Source of the DNA: Sipunculus nudus
Lineage: Eukaryota > Annelida > Sipuncula > Golfingiida > Sipunculidae
Reading direction: 5' to 3'
Length of the DNA: 64,000 nt
NCBI GenBank assembly: GCA_026874595.1
Contig: CM049316.1
Span: 61,389,676-61,453,675, forward strand
In this document: one piece after another, positions 10,661 to 23,400 of the stretch
Layout of the letters: each line of letters starts with the position of its first letter
How positions within the stretch are numbered: position 1 is the stretch's first letter
Position numbers and translations under genes: made by a program
Notes under the pieces: model-generated
The model's database searches: none
What the model saw: only the letters and a program-made list of their open reading frames with translations
Told to the model about the DNA's origin: nothing

Positions 10661-13388
10661 GCACTGCCGGGAAGGAGCCATCTACAGTCTATCAGCATAA
10701 ATAATGCGAAAGAGTCACAAAGAAAGTACTTTTCATATGATATATTACTACTTTACACAAAATAGGCAGAATATCTGTATATTAACTTAAGGCCAAAGGG
10801 CATTTTAAAAGAAAATTCTTAAAATAATTATCGCAAAAAAAACATGCAGACCAGGGTTTTGGGACAGACTCTACATAATGAAACATTATAGCATATAATA
10901 AAGTGACAACACCTGATAAAATGAAAGTTTCACAAGAGCTGTTACCAAACTGATACCAAACATGAAATTCTTAATGCATGAACATTTTTGTATGATTTTC
11001 TCACCTGAAATTCAGAAGGTTTTATTCTGCAACAAAATATTTAAATCATAAAGTAAACTATGTCTTGGGGTCTGTATTATACAAGTCTGTGTTATGCAAG
11101 GCTACTTGTTGACCCCCTTTGTGATAATTCAGTAGAAATGTTGATAACTTCACAGAAAGTATTCTTATATGTTATGTTGTAGAAAAATACAGTTGTTATT
11201 TTTCAAAGAGGCAAGGAATCTTCTTGATTTTATTATTTGGAATTTATCATATTCATGGTATATTTATTTTTTGTTTAAGTATTATGAAATGGTGATCTGA
11301 ATTCTAAAAAAAAAATATTCATTTTGTTTTAAGATCCAGGGTTTGGAATCTTGATGTTTTGTCATTTGGAATATATATTATTTGTTGTTTACTATTTTTT
11401 GCCTGTTTTTCTGGTTAAATTTTGCTCAGGTTAAATGCATTATAGAATATTTTGTTTTTTTTTCTGCATAATTCAATGGAAAGCACAAAAATCTGCATTT
11501 GAAGTTGTTAATATTTTTAGAGGGATTGTAGTAGTGTGAAATTGTTTAATCCTGAAGAAATTTTGATGATGTTATAAACATTCCATGAGGGACCATAAAT
11601 TGTTAAAACAAGTAATTAATTACTAAGACCAATGCTTAGGCGGGATTTAGAATATAAGTGTAAAATATTTAAATGTATGTTTACATGTATAAGTATCAAT
11701 ACATATGTATGTAGAAAAAAAGTGAACATTCCAGATACTAAAATGTTATTTTTATCACGTACACATGTGGACATGGATGGTTAGGTAATTCAGTTCCTGC
11801 TAAATATTCCATATTATAATTTATTTTATGCCCAATTCTGCTATAGCTCTTTACAAAGCACTTTAACTATAGGCCTACTGCCTATATGGTAAGCGCTGTT
11901 TGTTATGACCTTGTATCCTGAATTGCTACACCAGAGGGGAGCACTGTATTTTTGTCCAATCAGATGAGACCTTGTGCTGGAAGACAAGGCCAAGCAAGGA
12001 ATACACGGAGCCAATCATGTTCATTTGGTTTTGAGTGACAGCTCATAGTTTTGGTAACCGTCTGAACAGGCCACAGGCTCGGAGAGAATTGCCGGAGACG
12101 TGGTTTGCTTAGGGCCTTGGGTACATAGGATGCCCGGCCGGTGAGCTGTTATTAAAACGAAATGTAACAACAAAGGCTGCATGCACACCTCGCTGGCTGG
12201 TTTCAGTTCTGCAGACAACAGATACATGGCTACGCTAACACAATCAGACTGTCAGAATAAAATCGGTCCATGATGCAAGAATGCAGAGGTAGCAATTAAA
12301 ATTTGACCGTTAACTGTCTTCAAACGGCACTTGAAGCGCAGCTATGGGCGGAGCCAAGATGCCTGTCGAGTGTTTGTTTATTGGCATCTGGTTGGCTGCT
12401 TGTCACATCATACGCACGTGTTTTTCAGAGTACAACGAACCGCCATCTGGTGTCTAAATATATCATAAACGGTCAGGAGCTTAATTCTGCTGAAGCTTAT
12501 GTCTCACTTTGCATGTCCTTTTGCAGTGTTTCATGGTTCAGCCACGACAAGCCAGAACTTGGCACTCTCGGAAATGAACGTGATGAAACTGAAGACACTG
12601 TTCTCATGACGTCCACAGTAATTCATGTTAATCTATGGCATTGCGATGGACAGTTATAACCACATTCTCCTACAGTAAAAGGTGGCTTGCCATAGAAGAA
12701 TTTAGATAAGCCCCATTTGTCCCAGTACTGGGCCCCACGTTCTGGCTGCATTCCTGCTACTGTTATCTGTTCACCTGTGGCAGTGTTACAGCAGCGTCAT
12801 GGTAACCACATTCAGCCACATTTTCTTAAAGGTATCCTGCGGCAATGGGCCAAGTTCTGGGGTGACAAGACAATTTGTTGTGGTCCAACTCCCAGGGTTT
12901 TTCAGGTGAAATTTTTTGCTTCAAGGTGCAAAGAGTTGCACATGTCCATACTTAAGGGGCCATGTTCTATCCGGTTTGTTTTGAACATTTGAAAGAGAAC
13001 TTGGACCCCTCTCGACCACCCAAGTTCTTATCATCCAACAGTGTGTACAGTAAAGGCCACATCCTACCAAGTCCTCCCAAACATTCAAGAACATAATGAA
13101 CTGTACTCAGAATATAATGAGTGATGCCAGGGCTTTAACATTGTGTTGTTAATTTTATGAACAACTTGCTGTAATCCATCAGAAAGCAGTGTATTTTTTA
13201 GTATCTTTATTTCATGTACAACAGTACTGAATATATACATCATGTACAACAGTACTGAATATGTAATTGAGCCTTATGCACATAATCTTAATACGCCTTT
13301 TCTCCACAAGATCATACTGTTATATACAATATTGCAGAGCACTGTTTTGTTGTTATGTATAAATCTGATATAGGAGTGGATCCAGGAT

Positions 13389-13408
13389 GGGGGGGGGGGG
13401 GGGGGGGG
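13389..13408. repeat. 20-base G homopolymer
   Basis: Uninterrupted run of G in otherwise AT-rich sequence. Similar G or C runs recur in the window (18 G at 32276, 19 C at 46322, 22 C at 61155). Confidence 0.9.
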
Positions 13409-16400
13409 CGCAGGGGGAGTTTTAAGTGTTGGTTTCCTTTCTGAGTTGTTCACTATAAACTATTCCCTTCCAAAAAATCCTGGATCTGCCCCTTTTCTGA
13501 ATGTTTTGCATATCATCTTTGTTACACAAAACTGTATTCTCCACACTCGTTGAACAGGGTTGCTTATTTAATTTCAAGTTTTTAGTATGCATTCCACTTA
13601 TGTGTCTTCAACCATTAAAAAATATAGACATTTCATGATCAGTTTCCATTGAACTGTATCTTTAAAGGATCTGGATACAATCCTCATGCAGCAGTTAAAA
13701 ACTGCAGTTCTGGTCTCCTTTTGTTTTTAACTGCAGCTTTATATTGCAAGGTTCTCTTGGGTTTGAACACCAGAGCAGTGAATTGTAATCAGACCAGTGA
13801 GATCGTGGTACCAGTATTTCACTGTGCATCAGCTCCAAATTTAAAACATGTAACACCCACTCTTGTTTGTCCGATTTCATCAGTTCTGGCACAGGTCAAA
13901 GAATTGGACCAATAAGAGTGGATGTTTTAGAGTATTCAGGCCTTTGAGAGCAGGTGTCATATGTTTAAAGGTGCCCATTCATCTACCTTTTGAAAAGGAT
14001 TTATGCTATTTCTGTTTTCTTCTGTGTATATTTAAATGTTCTAAGGATAACTTTGAATACAAAATGTTCTTATAGGCCTTCGTGAAGGATGAATGAACTT
14101 GTTTATCAACATGTTTGTAAACACAGCAATGTTGACTAATGGGGAAAAACATGTAACCTAAGGTGGTTGGTGGCATATATGCGGAGGTAGAAAGGTCACT
14201 TGTTGCAAACACCATTTTCAAAGCTTTGGCCTTTCTGACTTGCTGCCAGATGCCTTTGTTGCATTTGTTTTATTTTTTTGCGGGCTCCTAACTTATTATA
14301 AACATGTTTATATAAACAAAAAAAGCAGCCAGTGTGCAATGTAATCCAGGTTTTCTGGCATATTTTTCACAAAAGTTCTAAGGGAATACCATTAGTTTGT
14401 AAAGGTCAGATAGGTGATTGGGCCCCTTTAAAAAGTGATTCTAATGCATAGTTTGTAACTGTGATCAGTCATGGTTGTAGGCCATCCAATGTAGTACCAA
14501 TTGCAAAATATCAGTATCCAGCAGAGTCTCTAGATTGACTTCATAATCTCTCAAATTGTTTGAGGTTGTCAGAGGTAATTTGTTTATTCTGTGTGTGTAA
14601 TAATTATGTGTTCCTAGAAGGTCCAGTGTTTAATTTTTGGGCATTATATATACAAGTGTACTGTTTGTTGTGGATATATCACCATTCCAAATAAAAATTG
14701 TTAAAAAGTTTAAATCCAGCTGATTTGCACATATTCCCCTCAGTTATTTTTTTATATCTGTTAATGTTATTTATCACTTTTTTTCACTACTATTTAAGGA
14801 CCACAATGATTGATGAAAAAGGGAATCATTTGTAATATGCAAAACATGTTGTACAAATTTGTATAGTCTATCACTGTGTACATGTATTCCTATATTACTA
14901 AGGTGGTATACACCTATTGTGTTACAAGCTATGGTTTCCTGCAATATGCAGTTAACTTGTAGCCAGTTTAAATCTGCTTGTAACAAATCCTGGATTTGTG
15001 GTTGTGGTTGGTACATGTACAGCTATGATACTGTAGAGTTTAACTCTTGTGTTTTTTTGTGTATATGCGAGTCTTTGAATCCTGTTCCAGTATACAAAAT
15101 ATCTTTTGTGACAAACTTTCCATTTGTAAGGGTACACCTGTTGTTGAGTACTACACTGGAGAAGGAGGAGGGGTGTAAAATTCCTCTCTGATGCACAAGA
15201 GTCTTTTAAAAAAAAAAAAAACTTTGATTTTTTGCGGCACACCTCTTGGTTGTCAACATGAGGAAACATTGCACACAATGGACGCATAATTTCCAAAAGC
15301 ATGTCTGAACATTAATGTTGCACAACTAAATTATGGTACCATGTATTTACAACCTATATAGAAACTGAGAAATACCATATTAGTTATATATGTATGCCTG
15401 AGATTCATTATTACCTCATTTTCTTCAACTCATGGGAGGGGGGGGGGGGACAATTGAAAAGTATCCAACATCAGGTAGTCCATATCAAGATATTTTGGTA
15501 CTCCATAACAAGTCTACACTGGAGAAGGACAAGTGAATCTGGGGATGTGTGTGTGTGTGTGTGTGCGTTTGTTACTCCTTATGCGGCTTACTTAAAATCA
15601 TGATGTAACATTTAATACACCTTATCTTGCATACCTCCTTAGGAATTAAGTGATGATTAAAAATAATGTTTCATGCATTTTTGTTTATTTTTTTTCTGGC
15701 ATTTCTTACTTATCAAGCATACCCTCAGGTATGCAACATGCATTACAAATTGATGCATATAATCAATGAACTTGTGTTTAAATTCACTGAAAAGAGAGAA
15801 AACAACCCCCACAGCTTTTGTCAGGAATTTTATTGGGAGTTGTTCTAAATGAAAATTCTGTTGAGGAACAATCAATTGTACTTGCTCAGTGACTGTATAA
15901 TAATCTGAAAGCTTGTATATAATGCCATTTTACATTGTATTCATACATATTTAAACCTTCATATTTTCTTTGAAGAGACATCCTTGTTAATGACAAGGTT
16001 AACTGTTCCCATGCATTAGACAAGTTTTGTTTGGTGGCAATATTTTGTAACTTTCATTTCTCATACATATTTCAAGAACTTTGAAATATAAATTGGTATG
16101 GCTTGAACTCATATTTTAGCCAGAACGTCAAGGAATATTTTGTAATATTATATGGTCCTGAATTCTATGATATTAAGTGCTCCAGTGTGAATTTTTAAAA
16201 TGGTTAACTGTTGGACCACATATCCATTACCTATAAAGAAAATAACCTTAATTGTACAACCTCATACCTGGTATATAAACAGGCTTTCATCACTAGGTGG
16301 TCATTTTTGTATGTCCTGCAATTTCAAAATCTAGGTCACTGTGACCTACTTGATTTTAATATGTAAATCCATACCAGTGAGCTTCTAGTATTATATCCCC

Positions 16401-17412
16401 AAGAAGGTTAATTTGTTTACTTTGTCAGCTTGTTTACATAACAATACCTATGCTACTTGTTATACTCGGCATATCAGAGTGTATTTCACCAGCTTATTAT
16501 TGCTCACTCCTTTCACACAAGAAACCTTGACCAAAACAGTTTGAATCTGTGTTGTGTGTTCACACTTGCATAAGGCCAAAGCAAATAAGGGGTGTAACTG
16601 ATAGCCTTTCCTTGGAGGAAAACGCCTGTTCACACGACACTTTAGATAAGCAAATAAAACCGCATTCAAAACGGTTTGAAACCACCTCCAGAGCTTGATC
16701 CAAAATGTTTTGGCCAAATTATTTTGAAAACTTTGGATTGCTGTGAACCCTTATTTCACACTCAAAACATTCTAAAACCATTTTTTTTTATTGTGTGAAA
16801 GGGGTATCATAATATCAGGTTCTGATGTAAATAATATGTAAAATAAACACAGTGGTACTTATTTATGGGTAATCTTATGCATGAACAGTTATTCATAAAT
16901 GATATTGCTAGGTGTTATTGGTGTATGAAGAATATTGTTAGTATCAAAAATGGCAGCTGCGTTACTCATTTTTGGTTATACAGGTGTATATTGGGAAGGA
17001 ATATTGGATGAAATAAACATATTTCCGTTGTTTTATATACTCGGATCATCTGTTACTGATTTAATTTAATAAAAGTGTTATCCAATCTGGATTTTTGTTT
17101 GATGAATTGATCTGCCACCACTCAACCCTTCAATTTTTCTTCCCCTACTGAAATGGACATTCATTTTAACTTTCCACTAAAGGTGTATTATTATGTCTTT
17201 TAACATCAACAGGTTCCTCCCTTAAACAGAGGGACGCATGGGAGTTCACAGGTGGTACAGTAATTTTACAGTCAGGCTACTCAGATTAATCTAAACCATG
17301 TTTTTTTTTTTTAAATATTTTTTGTTGTAGGTTACTGGCTCAAATTTTTTTACGCTAGTTTAAGTATATATACATCTACAGAATTCCATTCTGGAATAAC
17401 TTGATAGGGCAG

Positions 17413-17673
17413 TATCACACATTTCCTCTCATTTTATATCCTGTGTAACCAGACCCGGTGACTACTGCACCTGCTGGCCATATTGTTCGGTGATACCACC
17501 AAGGAACCCCTGAAATTTGCACTTGTTTGAAGCATGACCTTCTCATTAAGCCTGCAGAGGGCTCATCCTGGGTGGGAGCCGACCATGTAAAACCCCGTGG
17601 TCTTAGTTGAGATTTGAACTCATAATCTCCCGGCTTCAAGTCCTGTGCTCTACCCCTGAGCCACAGAGGCAGG
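17413..17673 (-). mobile_element. tRNA-derived SINE
   Basis: Read on the minus strand it starts CTGTGGCTCAGGGGTAGAGC (a box A match), followed about 30 bases later by GAGTTCAAATCTC (box B-like, 17609-17620). A 200 bp non-tRNA body follows. The head is nearly identical to that of the SINE at 41331. A genuine tRNA gene is unlikely because the T-arm and acceptor pairing are not maintained. Confidence 0.65.
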
Positions 17674-20369
17674 TAACTTAATCATATTATGGTATGCCTA
17701 GATTCTTCTCACCAGTAGATTTGATCAATACAGCAGAACCTGTCGTGAGGGGACACCTGTGGGATACTGCCAAAGTGTCCCTACATTGCAGGTGTCCCTT
17801 CATGAGAGGGAGCAACGCTGGTATACATTTTTTTGGTCAGTGTGACTACATTTATTGTTAACTGTCTTTTATGCAAACTTTGGGAACCGTCAACTTTATA
17901 GTAAATAGCAGACTATGTTAATTGGGAGTTATGAATCTAGGCAAAGAATTCTGGATAAACTTTCTAAAAAATTCATCAATAGGGTGGATCCACAATTTTG
18001 GAAAAGGGGGGTGGGGTCTGACTAAAGAAATCTACTGAGCTAACTTGAAATGTTCCTCAGGTGAAAAAGGGGAGGGTCAAGTCTGCACAAGGCTGGCTGC
18101 AGCAGCTGAAAAGGGGGGGGGGGGGTGTTCAGCCTCCCCCCCCCCCCCCTTTTTTAAGATCTGCTACTGGTCAACCAACATCAGTCCAGTAATTTTTTGT
18201 ATGTCCAATTTAAACTTGGATCAAAAGGGAATAAATACTTGTAATCCTATCAAATCACTAGGCGAAATACCACTACTTCTCTGTGAAATATATGGTGGAG
18301 AATCCAGACAGCATGTAGTTATTACTTCCTAATAGGTGTCAATTTTGATGAGAAAAAATGTTTATCACATTAAATGCAAAGATTGCCCTTGGCTGCCTTG
18401 TGAGTGCCATTTTACCCACTTTGGACACTGTATTTGAATTATTTTACTGGGTACTTGTGCAACAAGTAACAGTTGGTGTAGCACAGTGCTTTGCAAAATC
18501 TGTTATCATGCAGGAGGAGGAAGGTATCTGAAGAAGGGAGTAGGGAGGCCATCAGCTTGCACGAAACAACAGGCATTATAAATTTTATAATGGAATATCA
18601 TCACATACAACCATGTCCAGTTTAGACTTGTCATTGACGGAAATTTGAACGTAGCTTGATTATATTCTGTTTCTGTGAAATAATATGCTGAAAACTGGAC
18701 AACTGATTCAATTTTTTTTACAAAAGATAACTTTATTCACATCACATAGTCAGTACATTAAATATGACTGCAGAAGAAGGCATTTATGTACATGAATAAC
18801 TGAGTTATATAAGGACTTGTATGAGGAGTTGTCATCATATTTAACCCGTATACTATCACATGTATCTGATCTCAATCCACACTTTTACCTAAAAAATGTA
18901 CACAGACAGAATACCCCCCTCCCCCCATATACACACACAAATACTGGTATACACCCAATAGAGTGCAATTGGGAGCACAAACTGAAATCCATGACATGTC
19001 TATAAAATAAATGACCATAAATATGCAAGTTTAAGTGTTTCAATGAATCAACAAAATCTTGATGTGGCCTTAATTAAGAAGGTGCCTGCAACAAATAACA
19101 ATGTCTGTGTTTGTCATATACATACATTCTCAATCTTATCTCAACTAATCAAATTCAGTACTGAAACTGGTGAATGAGGATTGAGTTGCATATAAGCAGA
19201 GGCCGAGTACATTCTCATATTTTCTTACCAGAAACTTCTTAATACTTCATAAATTTTCTTCAGAAACTGTTCTATATTTTGTAGAATTTATATTTGAACA
19301 TAACAAGAAATATAGCTAGTGTAACATGTAATATGATGCTGTGACCTCCACTATATTTACTGTTCCTGCCAAGGTCTTCAAAGACATTATACCTCTATGT
19401 ATGCATGCATGTACGGAAGTGCATTTATCAAATATATGTTAATGGATACCTGAATCCAGCAACCCCTAATTACCTCAAAAGCTCATGATGAGCAACTTCT
19501 GTAAAATTCCTAATAGAAGCTGCATCCTTATTACTTTTAAGTTCCACTTGTAGGAACAGCTGATCGAGTTTTGTTTCAGCATATAAATATGAGTTTTAGT
19601 ATTTCAGCCCATTTGTATTCTTTTAAAGATCAATTTAATCATTTTACAATCAGTTTTTAGAAGCACACTAATGGCTGAAACAAAAGAGGATGTAAACTTT
19701 TATCAGAATTCATTGAAATCTAATTATACATCATGAAATATGCAATAATACTGATTATGTTCCCAATTTATACAAATATCAGAACATGACTTTTATTTAC
19801 ACTTTACAGCTTTATATGGTAGATATCATTTGAGAAAAAAAAACATTTTATTTTTCACCAGAAGGCAGATGGCTGGCAGAGAGTCTTTGATCCAGGCAAA
19901 AAGCTAGACATCAATTTCCCTTCTAAAACAGAGGTATCCAGAGCACATAGATTTTAAACAATATTTATCACTAAATTTCGAGCTGCCCTTCTTTCCATAA
20001 TTGAAAGGTTTGTAAAGGCCACATAAAAAAATTATTGTTCTACTGGCAAGAAATATGGTGTCAGTAGATTATTATTACTTTATTTTTCTTTTTTTTTAAT
20101 GGTCAAGCACAATACATGGGGCCAGCTTGCCTAGAAAGTACAAAAATTTACTTTAATTCTTGAACAAAATATGTGCCATTAGATACATTACCAATTCCAA
20201 AGAAACCCATAGAAATAGAGAGTGTTGAATCTACAGAACAATAATTTTTTTATAGCCTAAGTGAGAATTGTAAAGGTTCCACTTAAACAGAAAATAAATG
20301 CAGCTGTTGTACAAATACATCACAGTCGTCTTTTTCCTGCATGTTGTAAGGGGCCCAATCTCCAAAACA
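17674..20369. other. Intergenic and likely LRRC69 3' UTR side
   Basis: No coding signal is visible. It holds adjacent G and C homopolymers near 18113-18150 and AT-rich sequence. The region next to 20370 is probably LRRC69 3' UTR. Confidence 0.4.
20089..20094 (-). terminator. Candidate LRRC69 polyadenylation signal
   Basis: TTTATT on the + strand is AATAAA on the minus strand, about 275 bases beyond the LRRC69 stop codon. Other AT-rich candidates exist. Confidence 0.3.
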
Positions 20370-20480
20370 CTATGGGAAGGCTACCCCATAATACTCATGG
20401 CCCTTCTTGTTGAAGCATCTATAAGAACAAAGTAGTGCTCTGATAGGAACCACACCTGCCACATTAGCTGTCCTTAAGAT
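20370..20480 (-). CDS. LRRC69: LRRC69 exon 9 (terminal)
   Basis: 36 codons plus TAG (20372-20370), acceptor tttgacag. Encodes VVPIRALLCSYRCFNKKG, matching the conserved LVPLQVLICSYKCF tail of LRRC69 with both Cys of the CSYxC motif. It is too short and repeat-bounded to stand out as an ORF alone. Confidence 0.87.
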   Translation of the reverse strand: MLRTANVAGVVPIRALLCSYRCFNKKGHEYYGVAFP

Positions 20481-23400
20481 CTGTCAAATACAAGAGAAAA
20501 ACATTAGAAATTTAATTTACAGGTCCATATTCATTTGCAATAATATGTGTATAATCTCAGGTTATCAGCTCATTTTGGATTATTTCAAAAGCTTCCTGGC
20601 AAAACCATCTGGCACAGGCTAAATATCTCCAGTTCACCTGTTTTAAACATTGTTATGGTTCTGTGTGTGAGTAAACATAGTCCACTTATCTGAGGTTCAA
20701 TCTTCAACAAGGATAAGAAATATGAAAGGAGAAACATGGACGAAACACTGGAAGAAAGTTTGAAAAATCATGATTTGTGAAGTTATAAGGCACAGCCAAG
20801 GGGTGGTGCAAGCTTTCATCTACTTGTTTGTAGAAGAAAGAAAATGGTTTTAGAACAAATGATTGACAGACACCTTAATATTTTGAGGAAAATACTGTGG
20901 TTGCCTTTTAATTCACTGTGGTTTAATTTTGCGATATTTTTGGTGAATATGAAATTTTTGTGAATATAAAAGCCTCAGCAATAAACTACCTCATCAACTA
21001 AGAGGAACAAGAGAAGATGATGCATTTGAACAAACATATTTGTTATCACACCTCTGGAAACAGCATAAACAGAAAATTAATCAGTGCAGGTATCGAAACA
21101 TGCGGTAATCACAGAAGATAGTGTGACACAGGTTATAGTGAATGACTGAACCAGTAATGAGTGAGATATTGCAGGATTTGTTTAAATTTAAATCAGTAGA
21201 AATACTGTTATACTTAGATTGTATTGTTTCTGGTGCAGTCGCGAAAAAGAAACCCTTGCAAAATACTCAAAATATTGAAATCGCGAAATTTCAGCCTTGC
21301 GAATATAAAGCCAACCACAGTATACTATATTTCATGTATATTTAATATACCTGGTATGTAAATTGGTCCCTTTAACATCAAATGTTCTACCTAGTTTTGA
21401 AGCTAATTTATAAGCACTGCAGTCTTAAAATCTGTTAATGCTTAAACATTAAAATTCCCATCACAGTTTCTAATGCTAGGTTTATGTAACATCTTTGATT
21501 TGAATTAAATGGTGGTTTTATAATTCATTTTTTTATGGAATAGCCCAGAAGCCACTGAAACATTATCTGCAAAAAGAAGCCAAAGTATAAAAAACTGGCA
21601 AGTTCGGACCATAAGGGATATTGACAAATGCATTATATGTCAAAAAATATGAATGCATAATATGTCAACAAATATGAAGTTCATGCCAATAGGTGTACTG
21701 TGGTATTATAAAAACAGATTTTTCACCTTGTGGGCATCAATGAAGCGCACACATTCCAGCCAAGTGTTCAGGAACGATTCTCCGCACACAGCACATTTAC
21801 TGGACTGTGTCAGCATCTCCCGAATGTTTGGATAGTGTCTGATAGATCTTCGTAAATATGACCACCTGAAATACACCATACATGGCATAAAAAGTAATGA
21901 TGTTTTTATGTGTTCTGACCTTTGGTTTGTACAACAGTACTGATTTTAGTCTCCTATAAATTTTATATGAAATTTTATTTACCAGAACATTTGATGTTTT
22001 AACAACAGATTGCACGAAGACCCTATATTGCGGGGCTGGTGCAGTAATTGGTTATTCTGAGAAAAGAGATGATTACTGATGGCTGTGACCACTGGGAATA
22101 AGAATCAAGTGTTTTTATTTATGGTTTTGACAAAATCAATGTAGAAACTATCAGTAAATACAATCTTCATGGACAGGAACAGCAAAATCAAACAAGCTTC
22201 TGTCTAAGATATAAGGCTACTCACACAAAATTTTATTGTTCTGCAGACTCTAAGAACATAAAATATGGTGAGAGCAGGCAACATTTTTTTTTTCTTTTTT
22301 TTTTCTTTACAGGTCGAGACAAAATGCATGGAATCTTGCCAGCTTGCCTAGAAAATACAAAAAGTGCTTCAGTTGTTTGAATTGTCCATATGCTCAGCAC
22401 TACGTGTAGTCCATTCTCCATACCATTAGGGAATTCTTGAAGGGAATTTGTGCCAGAGCACAAATTAGCAACATTTTCTTTTTTGCATAAAGAAAAATTT
22501 GGTCCATGCAAAACAGGAGTTGGGAATCTGAAGGACAATTTTTTTTTGTATGGCCTTATTCTTAATCTGTATAGCACAGAAATTGCTGCAATAAAGATTG
22601 TGATAGGCTATGTACCTAGAACTGTTTAAGTCAAAGCCAGCATCCAGACTGCTTTTTATATCTCATATTCTTCCATTTTTAGCTGTATGCAGTGTCAATT
22701 AAATGCTACATCTCCTCCATTTAAACCTGCCAGGATACCAACTATACACAGGAGAAAGGATTCCAGTAATTTAAATTCTTACCTGTCTTTTAATTCCTTC
22801 ATGATAAACCTGGCTGCTATCTCCTGCAAAAATAAAGCACTTGGCATCAGCTTCAAAATTTATTAACAACAATTCAGTGTAATATTTTGATTTTTTAATG
22901 AATATGGAAGTGATGACTTTGAATACTAGATATTCCTCCTCTTGAGGAATCATAGACAAGTTACAGAAAAGTCTGGATGTGGCTTTCAATAGATGTGCAG
23001 CTTCAAATTGAGAACTTACTGTACTACCAAAGACGCCTATCTTATATATCAGGAACAAAGATTATAAACACGTTATTCTTTTCATCAACCACAATAAATC
23101 CATCTTCATCTACCAGTATTCACATGAACTGTTTCAGTCATAAATATTATAGTGTTATTACTTTAATATTCTCCTAAAAACTTTACTGATCCATTTTATC
23201 ACTGCTGTTACTTCACTGATGATTCGGCAAAAAATCATATCTGAAAATAGGCAAAAATATTCTTCTATAGATCCAAGAGGATAGAAAAGGGCTATTTCAA
23301 TATATTGAGCTCAGTGTGAGGAGAAATTTAGAAAAGATAGAGCTGCTATAGCTATTGTTATAAATTTTTTTCTCAGAATCCACTCCAGTCCCAGTGCAAA

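Larger units (their letters stand above)
9757..17412. other. Intergenic or long 3' region between convergent TAT and LRRC69
   Basis: No ORF here resembles a known protein and none shows conserved splice-linked coding. The longest open stretch (12303-12659) has a composition and frame typical of chance. The region holds a dispersed repeat at 10290, a 30 bp direct duplication at 13213-13263 and a G run at 13389-13408. A non-coding RNA or extended TAT 3' UTR cannot be excluded from sequence alone. Confidence 0.5.

Noticed and set aside
12303-12659. 118-codon open frame between TAT and LRRC69
   Set aside because: No family resemblance, no splice-linked partner and overlapping ORFs on the other strand; expected by chance in 10 kb.
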